From Brachypodium distachyon (Eukaryota > Streptophyta > Magnoliopsida > Poales > Poaceae): 64,000 nucleotides of DNA. The notes below the pieces were generated by a model. It saw nothing but the letters and a program-made list of their open reading frames with translations, was not told where the DNA came from and did no database searches. A program made the position numbers and the translations under genes. Shown here in pieces: positions 10,343-23,287 of the stretch; position 1 is the stretch's first letter, and each line of letters opens with the position of its first letter. The stretch lies in assembly GCF_000005505.3 (NCBI RefSeq), contig NC_016132.3, positions 30,704,914 through 30,768,913 of the forward strand, read 5' to 3'.

Positions 10343-13300
10343 CTAGTTCCCTCCTGGTAGCACCACTGCATGTTGTTGCTCAGGATTATGAGCAACTTCT
10401 CCAGAAAATGGTGGTCTTTGCTCTTGTATGGAAGGACCATTCTTCATTACTTCTCTCCGGTCAGCTTGCATAGTCTCTCGTCGCTTGTCGTAGCGAGGAC
10501 GAGGTCTACTCCTTACCTGCTGCCTCTCAGTGAATTGAAATTGTGGCCTATGAATTACTTTGCCATCTATAAATAGATCACCTGCTTGTAGTAGCCGAAT
10601 ATTGCAAGTCAATAATCAGTTAATCACAGCATATATATTGGATGAATATGAAACCATCAACCCTAAGACGTAGTATTGAAAGCGAAAAAACAGCTGGTGC
10701 AAAAAGGAAGAATTCCCCCCTTGCACATTTAGGTACATGTACTATCATCACTGTCAAATGTCCCTTCAAGATTAATTCGAACTTTCACACCACCATCCAA
10801 TCTTTTAAAAAAATAATGCTATTGCACAATCTCTGGGTATTTGAGGGCTAAGACAGTACATATACCACATGTACAAGTGGTTTTGCATTTTTCTACATGA
10901 TAGCATCAAAGCGCAAGAGTCGGTGGTAAAAAGTTCAAGTCTGACCAACGAGAGCACTGAATAAGGACATAAGTAACTATAATTACTAACCTCCATAATC
11001 CTTGTTAGGCACATCCAAATACGAATCAGGTAACACCCAAAGAACTCCCGGCAATCCTTAAGCAGTAGCAACATCAAACAACATAAAATTCAGTTGAAAC
11101 ATGATTGTGCAACAATATCCCAGAGAAATTAGCCTAAAAAATTTCACCTTTAACTTTGTATGATAGCTCCTCCGAAATCAGCGCGCCAAACCCAGTGTAA
11201 GTAGTAGTGCATACTGAGTAGATCTTCTTCTTTGCTTCCTCCTCACTGCACAAAGAATTAGAGCATGGAAATTCAATGAGAAGAGTATACGCCAACCTAG
11301 AAGATCGACTAAAAGATACTCTTATAGCCAATAGTTACTGATTAGAACATGAAGTGTAAAAATTAATTTACTAAAGGAATAGATCGACAAGGGTGCAGCC
11401 ATAGTGGCACCAAATCATCAAGCATACATGAAGATTGTCCAAACAAAACCTTTAAATTACCAGCATGAATGAAGAAATGGCTGGATCTTATATTCCAACC
11501 AACTCAAGTTCCACTAAGGAAATGATTTTCTGTTTGAGACAACTGGATTTTTCTGGAAAATATTGGTATCCTACTGTTTGGGGCCTAATAACATTTGTAT
11601 TAGAACACACACAGAGAGACCACACAGAAACAGAAGAGTGTTGTGTTGGTCACTTTTTAAAAAAAGCTCCAACTGTCATCCAATGTGGAATAGCGGTAAG
11701 GGACTCTTTGGCCAAACTTAGGTCACATAAAAGGCATGCCTTTTGCGCTTATAAGCCTGAAAAGTTCTGACATAAGCCCTGCAACAATCACCATAATGGC
11801 TTAGGAGGTAACTAAGGACAGGAGGCAAGTGCTTGACTTGAGATGGTGATAAGCTTGTTTAAATTTCATCTTGCTTACTAGGGAATAAACCCATTGGGAA
11901 CAAACATACGGAACTACCACAATCCTAGGGATTGCTACAGTGCCGTGGGGTACAGTTGTGTGAACAGTTGTCATGGGCCAACAATTGCAAGCAGAGTTTG
12001 TTAATAAAGTGTAAAATCATACTTTTCACGGTCAAATCAGTCTTATCTAATAAAAGGAATAGCATCTATCCTGTTAACAATCAAGGAATGGAAAAAACAA
12101 AGTTCCCTAAGCCCCATAGCCTCTCTTCTATGTCAGGGCCAAGCCTTGCCACCAGATTGACAAAGGCGACTGCGCTATCCCCAGTAATTAGAACCTCACC
12201 CAACCAAGCAACCCTGTTTAGAACAAAGATTTACAGCAACAATACATAAGTCCATGCCATCTTGTCTCCTCATAAAAAACAGATCATCCTAGAGCTGTGA
12301 CCTGGTCTACTTTCTGCTCTACAGTGGAGTCTGTGTACCTTTGGTGTCGCAATGAGGAAAGATGATGGCTATGGTGAGGGCGAGGAGGATATGTGGCGCG
12401 TGTGGTCAGGAAGAAGACCATCGGCGGCTGGAGTGAGGGAGATGGGAAGATCGATGGAAGCTAAGGTAGGAGAAAGGTATATGGCCCATGAGTCACGATT
12501 TAGATGATCATTTGGGCCATGGAGAAGTGCGTAGTGCAGTAAGTATCGCTGACAAGATAAGGAAGAAAATAGTAGGAATAATCTTCACTGACTATAAAAG
12601 GCACAGTGAGACTAAGTGCACTCTACTTGTTTCGTAAGATAGCGCATGTTCAATATTATTGAAGTGGAAGCTTTCTCTTCAACTAGCTAAATGCTCGTGC
12701 ACTGCTATAGAAGGTTTTTGAATGAATAAGTTGTTTGAACGCTTGTGTCATTGTAGTCTGGAACTTTATGGAAAATAAAATTTATCTTAAAATGTACATC
12801 AATCGAATCAACTAATCAAATGTATGATAATCACGGCAATTAATTTATTGGCAACTTAAGAGGTAATCTCGGTGAGGTTGAACGGAGAGCAGCCAGCTCA
12901 GTATAGAAGAATTAGACTGAACCATGCTGAAATGAAGGGGTGCAAAGCAAAGTTCTGACAGTGTGCGCTAATGGGCCCAAGCCAAATGGTCAGGTTATAT
13001 TTGTCACTCATTAGTTTGGTTAACATTGACTTTTCCAGTAAAAACCGGAAAAAATGGACCCTGAAACAGTACCAGATCTTCATACCACACCAAACTGCCA
13101 ATAACAACCGGGGATTTTAGGTCCATCGGTTTGATAACCAGCAGCAAGCTGCCCAAATTTGTAAGGAATACTTTGATGCCATCAGACAGTTCTACAGGAT
13201 ACGGCTATATAGTTTATGAGAAAGGCTAATCTACTTTCATTAAAAGCCATGGTTGGCCAAGGAACCGACTGAACTTCGAATCGGCTTACTTGAACCCCAA

Positions 13301-15976
13301 ACTTCTAACATTGGATCATTTGACTCCTTGAGGCTGGATTCAAATATGGTGGTTTTACCACCATTGTCACCATGTCACACGGTTTTGCTAGTTGGGACAA
13401 CACATGGATGCTGGCATCATTATCAGCATGCCTAGAATCCAAGGTTCAAAACGGCACTAGAAGGGTGTTTTGTGGTTGCCTAGCATCTAGTACAAGTGGT
13501 CATGAGTAACTGCAGCTGCAGCAGCAAGCTGGGAAGCTCAGGGAGGAAGACGTCATAGGGAAAAAGGATACAAAAGAAAGGAAATAGAGTGGAAAAGGAA
13601 GCCACACATGCCAAAGGCCAATTTGGTCCAGTAAGCTGCTGCTTTAGTTCGGTTAAGGTTCAGCTCTGCTTCACAATATGGAGCCACCGCCCTCTGTCCA
13701 CCATGATTGCATGAGCAACAGCAGCAGCCAGCGAAGACGGCCTTCCAAGACCCCTCCTTCTCTCCCCCTTCGCTCCCTCCCACCTCTCCATCACCATCGT
13801 TGATGTTTTACAGGTGATCAACCTCACGGGGCCAATGGCCAAGGCGCCTCTTTCAGCTGCAACCTAGCGCTTATTTGGGCTAGGGAAGCATGCTTTAACC
13901 TTGATCACATCATAACATGCGAAATCCAACCACAATCATGGATGCAAAGCAATAGATATCCACCTTACCAGTCCCAATATCACCGCACCAAATAATTTAG
14001 TCACACAATCGTTGCTCCTGGATCTAGTAAACAAATTAAAATGCACAAACCCTCTTCTTTGTCCTCCTCCATCTCCCTCAGATTTAATGATAGGGAGGGG
14101 GTAAGCAAAAAACATTGTATTTCTAGGGAGTGAAGTGAATTTTTTGTGTAGAACGATTTAAATTTGATGAAAGGGTGTAATATTATGAATTTGACCAGCA
14201 ACAATATCAATTATAGGTTTAGTGCAGCAAGCAGTATTTACTCCTTATTTATCTCTGGGCTTTATGTAAGCTTGTCATGGGCTCAGGCCACTCTGGTGAG
14301 TCACGGAAACCCTACCGCACCAAGGCATCAGCATTGCAACAGTTTGATAGTGTTGTCAATCAGCACTTACAAAACACATATTACACATAAACGGCCTAAA
14401 AGGCCATCATCCATGTATGTAGTCTAATTGCTCTAAATCTAACGGGATATCGCATCCATTTCCTGGCCACCTGATCCTCATCTTATATTTCTCTGGTGAC
14501 TCCACAACTTGTCATGAGTAGCAAAGGCAGCAATTGCCTAGGGAGAAGCAGAGCAGTACAGGATGATGGGCGGTGAGTAGCAGAGTAGATCAGAGGAAAG
14601 GGACAGCTGAGAGTACATCAGGAGAGGGAGGCGACAGAAGGAGCGAAGCAGCGGGAAGCTTGCTGAGAATGCGGTGGTGGCATATTGATATTGGTTCAGA
14701 GGAAGCAGGGAGGTGTAGACTTGGATTTGTATGGTGTGTTTCTATCCACCAATCTGATTTGTCTCTTCTATCTGACAAATTATCTACCCTTTAGGGCTTC
14801 CCCAACTCTAAGCAAGGTGAAGGTACATGGTGTCACCCTCCAACTTAACTCAATGTCACGGCGACACCGTGATATCCTTGGCTATGGCTTCTGTGCAGAA
14901 CAACGAAAACATATTTAATGACAAAGAATGCCTGAATAGACACGGCAATGCATCTAGGCACCAATAAAACCTGCTTGTGTTTTTAGCCAACATAAGGTAG
15001 AGTAGTCATTTCAGGTCCCATAAAGCAAACAGATTCTGCAAAAACAGTTAGAAGAAAAATGAAGAAAGTGCAAATCATCAAGTAGCAGAGGTAACGCCAA
15101 TTGGGACCATGAAAGATCCACCTAATCATAAATGAAAAATTAAGCATGCAGTTATATCACCCTAAGGAACGTTTGATAGCACGAATGTTGGAAGAATTCC
15201 AAGGAATCAGAGGATAGTCTCATAAGGTTCATGGCTTGGCCACAAGAACCCTGAAAAGTTAGAGGAACAAGATTCCAGCAATGCATGAGTTTCACATTAC
15301 CTTTTGAAATAGGCAAATTCTGAGGTTCCGAGAACATTCCCGCTGTGCTATCTCACTCCTGCTGTTCAGACTTCGGAATACCAGGAATCCCAAGATAAAA
15401 TTAATTTTGAAGCTACCAAACGCCCCTAAGTGAGCAAGGATAATGCTGGTGTTCACGGAAATGCAGAGTGCGTTCAGCTAATCTAAATAAAAGCAGACCA
15501 ATGAATAACTAAACCAGATTAAAATCGACCAAGTAGAATACCAAAGTACGATTTCAGTTAGTCAGGTTGTTACTACTGCTTCAACTGAACAGGATTGATC
15601 AAGTAAGGTCACAGAAGTGTGCATACCTTCCGATGACGGCGGTGAGGGTCTTAACGTAGGCGGCTACCATCTCTTCCTCGGAGGGCTTGGGATCAGTGGG
15701 GAATTCCATGACGATGAGCCAGTGCTCATAGTCGCAACCATCCAGTAGGATTGTCTCCTTGGGTGGCCGGTTGCTCCAGTTCGGGGACGGGTCGTTGAGC
15801 GGAGAGTACCCGGACTTTCCCGGCAACGCCGTCTTCGCCCCTCGTGATGGCGGCGCCCACGGAGCAAGGTGAGCTGACGAGACAGCGGCCGCAGCGAGGG
15901 GGAGGAAGCGACGGTGGGGTGCGCGGGAGGAGAGGAGGAGCTCGGAGATCCTACGGCGTATACCCGCAGCCGCCAT
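10343..15976 (-). CDS. MORF3: Multiple organellar RNA editing factor (MORF3-like)
   Basis: Four minus-strand exons join in phase: 15627-15976, 11148-11245, 10991-11056, 10343-10581 (250 aa). Residues 1-50 are rich in Arg, Ala and Ser with few acidic residues, like a mitochondrial transit peptide. The MORF domain spans about residues 73-180, with [40 protein letters not shown] and [20 protein letters not shown]. The C-terminus is polar ([14 protein letters not shown]). MORF/RIP proteins bind PPR proteins and enable C-to-U editing of organellar transcripts. The wording of the box and tail is closest to what I recall of MORF3, a mitochondrial editing factor. Intron 1 is 4.4 kb; introns 2 and 3 are 91 and 409 bp. 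No stop or frameshift. MORF1 or MORF8 are less likely alternatives. Confidence 0.9.
11246..15626. other. Intron 1 of the MORF gene (4.4 kb)
   Basis: It lies between exon 1 (donor AG|GTATGC) and exon 2 (acceptor TGTGCAG|T). It is mostly AT-rich with scattered low-quality open frames on both strands, and I recognise no domain in any of them. Its length suggests old insertions, but I could not define element ends. Confidence 0.6.
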
Positions 15977-16048
15977 GGTTAGGGATTTTGGGGAGATGGG
16001 CGAGGAGGGTTTGCCCTTCCTTCCTTTTTGTTCACAAGAGGGTTTTGC

Positions 16049-16084
16049 AGTGGGGCTCTTTTTTTTTTTCAGGGAGTGGGGCTC
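16049..16084. mobile_element. Micro-insertion: T-run plus CAGGG between 10-bp direct repeats
   Basis: AGTGGGGCTC at 16049-16058 is repeated exactly at 16075-16084. Between them lie only 16 bases (T11 then CAGGG). On the minus strand this reads CCCTG followed by an A-run, as expected of an extremely 5'-truncated, poly(A)-tailed retroposon with its target duplication. Confidence 0.55.
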
Positions 16085-16098
16085 CTTCGCATTGCATG

Positions 16099-16199
16099 CT
16101 CCTTCGGTCCGAAATTACTTGTCTCATAATTAACTATAAAGTTATATTAAATCAACAACATGTATTAAATTTGAGGCTAGTAGTTTCTGTCGGAGCGAG
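16099..16199. mobile_element. Stowaway-like MITE, degenerate
   Basis: The left end CTCCTTCGGTCCGAAATTACTTGTC and the right end CTGTCGGAGCGAG are imperfect inverted copies of the Stowaway terminus. TA follows on the right (16200-16201); the left TA is lost. Confidence 0.55.
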
Positions 16200-16201
16200 T
16201 A

Positions 16202-18513
16202 ACATTATTTCACAGTGTTATTGTCTGTATTAATCGAGACTTTTCATCCTAAATTAATAGTAATATCGTTTTTTTTAATGTCTGTTCTAATGTATTCTGT
16301 ACTCCGTATTAGTTTTTGTCTCGTAATGTAACGTCTCTGACGTATGAAGAAAGTGAGTCTTAAGCAAATGCATATATCTTACTATCCACCTTACACATTG
16401 TAGAAGTGGGTCTTAAGGAAAAAATCTTTAAGATTCACCCATAATACTATTGAAAGATCGGTGCGGTTAACTAGAGGGTGTTGAACAGACGACTAATAAA
16501 TTTTAACTTTTACTTTTTTTTCTTGAAAGATACAAACACTTAATTTTAGAACTTACTAAATTCTCTAAAGTGAATGCAACCCTAGTATGAAGTGCAATAG
16601 CCGAAGAACTACCTGAAGCAAAGGATAGACAATAAAGTAAAACAAGTAAGTAAATGGGCGAGAATGATAGCACATGGGACGAAGATTTATCCCAAAGTTC
16701 CACCTTTTGGGGACGTGTATGTATCCATTTGGAGGAGTACTCTACCACAAAGGTAAAGGCGCCACAAAAGCTCACTCTATTCTCCTCTCACGACATCACA
16801 AAGGCGATGTGAGCTCCACTAATGGCTTCTTTGAAAGCGAATGTCAAACCCTTACAAACGAGAAGAAGGGCACGACTTCACAACTCAATAGGAGGCTCCT
16901 TCCTGAATACAGAAGCACCTCCTCACAAGATTGGAGGCCTTCAGGAGACACCTTCCGGCTAGGGATCCCAAAATCCCAATAGTAACAAAATACACCAAGA
17001 AAAACGAGGAGAATAAACTTTTCATTTGGTGAAACCCTAAATCGAGTTCTTCTCAACCTTTCCTCAAAGTATTGGCCCAGAGGATGAACTAGGGAGAGAG
17101 ATCTTGAGATTTGAAGCTTATGGAGGTGAAGAACAATGGGAAATTTCGGGCATGGAGCCGTTGGGGACGAAGACCCCCTTTTATAGGAGTCCCCGATTTT
17201 TGCCCGTTATGTGCATTTTCTGTACTGGGCGCTACTACCGCCAGACCAGGTGATACCACTGGCGGTAGTAGTGCACCAGTACTGTATCAGTGCTGCACGA
17301 GGTCAGTAGCGTTTTTCTACCTCCTAGCACTGGGGCGGTACTACCGGCCTCGGTACTGCCGCCCTGGAAAGAACACATGCAAAAACCCTTGGCTCAAAAA
17401 TTGGTTTTCGCTAAACTTCACCATTGGGTTTTGCAGGCTATTTGTTGGGTGCAATCTGGTAGTTGTGTACGTGAAGTTGATTCATCCTAGTCTTTTCAAA
17501 ATGGACTTTCTCTTTACAGTACGGATTTTCCTATGACTCAATAAAATAAAAAGTCGTAAATCCTCACTTCTTTCCTTTTTGAGGGCAACGAACCGCGTCA
17601 CTTGATTCTATATAATTTCTGAAAACGCTTAGCGCATGGTTAGTCCACATGTCATATTGTCATTAACACCAAAACTCATTAGCGATCGAAATGCCCTTTC
17701 AACTATGGCTAAAAGCCATAAGCCAATAAAATATTCCCCCCTTAGATTCATAAATGTTTAGTACAACTTTGTATTAAATTCTCGACACTTTTATGGATTA
17801 GAGGGAGTAATAAACTAACATTGTACCTATCTATGACATATGGACCTCATCTAAAAAACATATGATACATGGGGCACATCTTAAAACTCAACATGGGTAT
17901 TAAGCATTGTAGATTTTTTAGTTTGCTATAGTATACAAGGCAGGACCCAGTTTATGGTCTAATTGTGAAATAAGGAGTGCAGTTACTCTTAATGTTTGGT
18001 CGATGTAATATAATGAAACGGTTCTAGTCTGATGTTTGGTTGTGAAAATAAACATGTGTTTGGTTAGGAGGATGAAATAAGATGGCAATGTTGGACTCAC
18101 CTGATCATGTGGTTACCTCCAGGAGTATTGAGTTTCAACAATAGTTATGTATATAATTTGTAACAGTTAGGAAATTTTTTGGCAACATTTCGTTTGTACT
18201 TTTCCACACCAATAATTTTGTATGCATTCAAGGCAACCAAATGACAAAGAAACTACATACATCAACCGATAACACATATGTATCAGCATACAAATCCAAA
18301 ACTGACCCGTATAATTATCGGCTGATACAAGTCCATACCACTAGTAGTAGAGTAAATAACAGAATACCATACAATCAGTACCAAAATATGAGTGACTAGA
18401 AACCATATTAAGGCCTCATAAACATCCAACCATTTGTAAATTGGACCGAAGTTCTTCGTGACATCTAATAATCACCTAAAACCGACTTGTTAGTAACGGT
18501 AAGTGTGGCAAAA
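16202..18513. other. Intergenic: unclassified repeat-like DNA
   Basis: Between the MORF and RTNLB genes I see no gene. About 16540-17560 looks like repetitive DNA such as an old LTR: dense short frames on both strands, none with a domain, and two GCGGTAGTA-type palindromic stretches. TACTACCGCCAG (17233-17244) and CTGGCGGTAGTA (17259-17270) form a perfect 12-bp stem with a 14-base loop. No LTR ends or target duplication could be fixed. Confidence 0.35.
17734..17807. mobile_element. Short Stowaway-type MITE
   Basis: Ends TTCCCCCCTTAGATTCATAAATG and, inverted, CTCCCTCTAATCCATAAAAGTG lie between TA dinucleotides (17732-17733 and 17808-17809). 74 bp, partly foldback. Confidence 0.6.
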
Positions 18514-18551
18514 GCCCTCGCAATCTTTTTTTTTTGACAGGCCCTCGCAAT
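18514..18551. mobile_element. Micro-insertion: T-run plus GACAG between 11-bp direct repeats
   Basis: GCCCTCGCAAT occurs at 18514-18524 and again at 18541-18551. Between them are 16 bases: C, T10, GACAG. Reversed, this is CTGTC followed by an A-run, as in the insertion at 16049-16084. Confidence 0.6.
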
Positions 18552-18865
18552 GGATTGTCAACGAGACCAGCATGTTTTATTTTGACATGTCATTAGAATT
18601 AGTGTATAGATTTGCCATCCACGCTTCTTTCTTAAAATCTAGAAATGTGTATGTAGAGAGATCATGGGACCTCCTTTTTACCTGGACGGCCACACGCTTT
18701 ATATCCCGAGCAATACACTCGCGGGTCCGTTCCCCCGACACCCGCGGCGCCCCGTCCACGACTAGTCGCGATCCGGCCGTCCACCATATCTAAGGAGCAA
18801 TCGTGACCGTCCAGTTGCTAACAGGCCGAGGCGTTAAATAGCGCCCCGCCTTTGGCTCCCGACCG

Positions 18866-18873
18866 TTTATATC
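18866..18873 (+). promoter_or_regulatory. Probable TATA box of the RTNLB gene
   Basis: TTTATATC lies about 420 bp upstream of the RTNLB start codon and about 190 bp before the donor (19053/19054) of a leader intron (19054-19277, acceptor TGTCTAG). A purine-rich leader follows from about 18900. The call is positional. Confidence 0.4.
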
Positions 18874-19288
18874 TGCGGCGTCACCCCTCCCTCCCATTTC
18901 GGTTTCCTCCCAAAGTAAAACGCACAGGCAAAAACCATAGGGAGAGAGACACACAGAGGTAAAAACGACAATAAATCAATTGCAAGGAAGAACAAGGGTG
19001 AGAGGTGAACGGAGAGTAAATAAGGGGCCGACCCTCCTGATCGTCTGATAACTGTAAGTATGGAGCATTGATCTGATCTTCTTTCCAATGCATCCTTGAT
19101 CTTGGGTCGATCGATCGAGAAGGTAGTTCTTGCATGATTACACTGCATTGTTTTATCTGGAGGATAATCTTGCGATTGATCCCCCTCCGAGTGTTCTAAT
19201 TAATTGGGGGTGATCCATTAATTGTCCCCTTTTTTGCCTTGTGACTGTCCCCTTGTTTTGTTTTCCAACATGTCTAGGCCGGGCGGGG

Positions 19289-22200
19289 ATGATGTCCGAA
19301 AGCGAGGAGCACGGCTCGCTCCTGGAAAAGATCAACGACAAGATCCATGAGTACAAGGACAAGGGCTCGTCATCCTCCTCGGACTCCGACGACGACAAGA
19401 AGAAGCCTCACAAGTCCAAGAAGAAGAAGCTGTTCGGCAGGAAGCACCCGCTGCACCATGTCCTAGGCGGGGGCAAAGGTAATACTAGTATCAAACTGCG
19501 CTAATGCAGAGAATGCCTATGAGAATGGACAGAAAAGAAATTTAGTTTACGGGCATCTGATACTAATTGCTTGTGATTCCAGCTGCTGATCTTGTTCTGT
19601 GGAGGGACAAGCAGACGTCCGGGAGCATTCTGGCAGGGGTGACGGTGTTCTGGTTGCTGTTCGAGGCCATCGGTTACCACCTCCTCACCTTCCTGTGCCA
19701 CTCCCTCATCCTCTTCCTCACCGTCTGCTTCGTCTGGTCCAACACTGCATCCTTCATCAACAGGTCTATTTCTTGTTCCCTTTTCCTTCTCTGCTCTCTT
19801 CTTTTGCGCTCATTGTCTATCGACAATATGGTCTTAATCCTCAACGCCAAGATATGCTGATATGAACTTTAACAGTACCAGTCCTACCTTGATTCAAGAG
19901 TACAGATTGGACATATTATGAATATTCATGGTCTGCTGATAATGACAGTTATGGTGTCAAACATGAGTATTATAAATTAAGGCTTTCTCCAAAGCAACAT
20001 ATCTTTACTACTACTTAATTTGTAGTTTGGTTTGTCGTCGGTCCGTCCCTCCAAATTCACAGAAATTACATCTGTATGCCACCGCCCGAACTCCCGATTC
20101 GTTTTTCTCTTTCCTTTTCTCGCATCTCGCCCAGCCCGCATGCCACCGCTGCTCCCCACCCCGCGCGCCGCCACCACCGCCCACCAGCCTCTTCTCTCCC
20201 GAAATCTCTCCTCTCCACCGGAACCCACTCGATCCGTTTGTCTCCCTTTCGATCCCTTCCTCTCCCTCACCATCCCTCCCGCGCCCGTGCCTCCATGTGC
20301 CAGTCCCCGCCGCCGCCACCGCCATGGGACGCAGTCCGCCGCCGCCGCCATGGGGTGTCGCACTGTCGGTCCTCGTGGACGCCGCCATGGGACGCAGTCC
20401 CGCCGCAGGGTAAGTTTCACAAATTAAGCCCATAGTAAGGTAAGTTCCACAAATTAAGGAAACCATGCGTAATCTATATTTGAGAAAATTAAGCCCATGT
20501 GGAAGGTAAGTTCCACAAATTAAGGTAAGTTATGTGTTTGTCAATTACGTTTTGGAAAGAAAAAAATTCGATCGGTCGATGGACATGCGTAATCTATATT
20601 TGAGACGTAAATCATTGAAATATTTGTGTCTCCGTTGCAACGCACGGGTACTTAGCTAGTTTCTAATTATTTTGTCAGTAACATTTAGTCCAATGAAAAC
20701 TTAAATACGTATAATCATTTTTCAATAGAACTAGTAAAAATCCCATAATTAACTAGATTCTGCATCACATCACAATAACCGCAAACAGACATCAGAAAGT
20801 ATTTATTTATTTATCATTTCGAGACGTCTGAGCTATCTATAATGTACCGAATTTATGTGTAGTAGAGAGAATCGCTAAAATTAAAGCAGGTCATCGAATT
20901 AAATCATATGCACTTCAATTGTCTCCATTATGCCGTTATTTCGCCGTTCGAGTTATTTTACTTGTGTTCAATTGAATCTAGTTGCTTCATTCTGTTAAGT
21001 ATATCATATCTCCTCTTCCTATCATATCGGTCTTTTGCGATAGATGGTTGGATATTATATCTTAACACATTCAAGCAATTTATCCTGGAGATTTGCTTGT
21101 TTTACAGTATATGGTTTTCTATGCAATGTACAATTTTCACTCTTAATAACTGTACAATATATTGTCTGTTTAATCTGAGGGGGCAAGCTTGTAAACTAAA
21201 TAAAATAGAAACAAATTCAACTTTATAAGAGATTTGGTTACCATGTTTACATGTGAAGGCAATAAAATAGCAAATGAAAAGTCTGCTTAGATCTTAGCTG
21301 ACTGAAATGTTGTAAGATCTCAGTCCAGCGAGATAACCATTGGAAGTTGATTGTATGGCCTTAAAAGAAAATATAAGAGCAACGATGGGATTGAGAACTA
21401 TATGAAATGAAATCTGCACGAGCACGTATCTTAGAGGCAAGTGTTTTTACGGATAGCAGTAGGAAAGATATCTTTCCTACTGCAATTTTTAATTACGAAG
21501 CATAAAAATTACAAAGGTAGATAAAACTAATCTAGTTTACAGAGAAGAGTTTAGACAATCTCCAAAACATAATCTTAGAGAGAAGATTCAATGGCTAATC
21601 TTGTTGACTGAGATTGAAATGACTGGGAGTTACCTTACCGTTGAAAAGATCACCTATGTACCAAATAATAAATATGTTTTTGTTTTGGGAGGAGATATAA
21701 CATCTTAGGATTTTCAGGTCTCCTCCCAAGTTCCCAGACGCCATTTTATCTGAAGTCCAATGCCTGAGGATAGCTCATGTTCTCAGGAAAGAAATCAATG
21801 AGGCTTTCCTAACCTTGAGCAATGTTGCTTCAGGAAAAGATCTGAAAACATATCTGAAGGTAAGATGGGTTCTGCCATTTGTTTATACATTTTTCAGATG
21901 AAACTAATTTTAATGCATGTTCTCATACTGCTTAAATTTTTGGTCAGTCAATTGGGGTCCTCTGGTTCATTTCTTTAATTGGGAGCTGCTTCACCTTCCT
22001 GACTCTGTCTTACACTAGTAAGCCACTTATCAACTTTGTCATTTGTATTTCAATGCAAATTAGTTTCTAGTACCGTCTTCTCAACATGTGTTCTGTATGT
22101 TACTCTTCTTAGCTCCAATAATACTTCGAAAGCTATAACATGATTATTGCTGTACATACAGCAGTATTGAAATTTGAAGATCTTGATCCATGAATATCTT

Positions 22201-22540
22201 AAACGTGATCTTGACATGTGTGCTACAAGACTGTTTTTTCTTTAACATGCAAACTGATAAGTTAAGAAAAAAGTTTAAAAGAAATATACACACCCGAGCT
22301 TACTTCTATTTATTTGATCATCCCATCTATGGTCCATCCCCATTCGAGGTACACTGAATATGATTCATGTCTGCAGTTTTCCTGATGGCATACACCCTCC
22401 CTATGCTCTATGAGAAATACGAAGAGCAAGTCGATATTGTGGGCGAGAAGGCCCTGATCGAGATCAAGAAGCAATACGCAGTGCTCGATGAGAAGGTTCT
22501 GTCGAAGATCCCAATGTTATCTGACAATAAACAGCACTGA
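19289..22540 (+). CDS. Reticulon-like protein B (RTNLB)
   Basis: Five coding exons: 19289-19478, 19583-19763, 21718-21859, 21948-22017, 22377-22540 (248 aa). A 5' UTR intron ends at 19277, and ATG 19289 is the first ATG after it (a second ATG follows directly). The N-terminus is acidic, Ser-rich and then Lys-rich. The reticulon homology domain starts near [15 protein letters not shown], with a first long hydrophobic hairpin ([31 protein letters not shown]), a loop of about 65 residues, and a second hairpin ([20 protein letters not shown]). The C-terminus [12 protein letters not shown]...DEKVLSKIP is typical of plant RTNLBs. These proteins wedge into the ER outer leaflet and shape tubules. Length and exon phases fit the family. 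No damage. Confidence 0.93.
20002..20659 (+). mobile_element. Small non-autonomous Helitron in RTNLB intron
   Basis: The element starts TCTTTACTACTACTTAAT after A (20001) and ends GCACGGGTACTTAGCTAG before T (20660). This is the TC...CTRR structure with AT insertion. Just before the end, CCGTTGCAACGCACGGG can form the short 3' hairpin. Positions 20090-20405 are very GC-rich, unlike the surrounding intron, and may be a captured gene fragment. Three copies of AAGTT(C/T)CACAAATTAAG lie at about 20412-20525. Confidence 0.75.
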
Positions 22541-23287
22541 ATTCTGATGCTCTGAAGCATCAGACCCTCTACATTTTTGACTGTCTCTTTTGGTTTTCTC
22601 TGCTGCCATCATCTACCAATATCTGAGATTGCATTATAGGTATCATGTCGATTCTTAAGCGTCGGGAAATTGTTTTGTCCGAGCCCTAGAACAGAACGCT
22701 GTCGATGGTCACACGGAGTAGTATCCTCTGCTTGTCAGTTTGAATATCATTGTCTGGTCACGAGATACATATGTGAGACTAATTTCTATAACTATTTTCC
22801 TATATGTATGCACTATTTGATACTTTCTGGTACTGAACCATCTAGGCCATTCTGATTGGAAGCTCTGCCTCTAACTGATTTGCTGCATGCCTGTTCTGTG
22901 ATCAGTTTGTACTTCAGTTATATGTTGCATACTTTAGGTGTTGATCAAATTGGGGACATCAACTTAGTTACTCCAACACATGGTGTGAACTTTGTTTGTA
23001 ACTAGTTTAGCAATAAAGTAAGAGAAATCTTAAGATCCCAATTCATGCAAGATGAAATTGTTTATTTATATCTTTTCCTTGTGAAAACTTAAATACTTTT
23101 TGAGAGACAACAGCAGAACAGCACCCAAGTGGACAAAATTCAGGTAAGAGGGAGACAAATATCTGAAATCCAAAGAAGGATGAAAGCCTTGTGAGCATCT
23201 TGAATGAACATTCACTAATTAACATTTGGTTATTCCTAGTTAGATATCCCTCTGTTGGTGGGCACTGACCGTGTGGCTAGGCTAGAG

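Noticed and set aside
17233..17270. Perfect 12-bp stem as a terminator or miRNA
   Set aside because: It is embedded in repeat-like DNA with many TACTACCGCC variants. The arms are too short for a plant miRNA and no transcript context is visible.
20027..20435. Pro/Arg-rich open frames in the RTNLB intron
   Set aside because: Low-complexity GC-rich DNA inside the Helitron. All three frames are open and none carries a domain.
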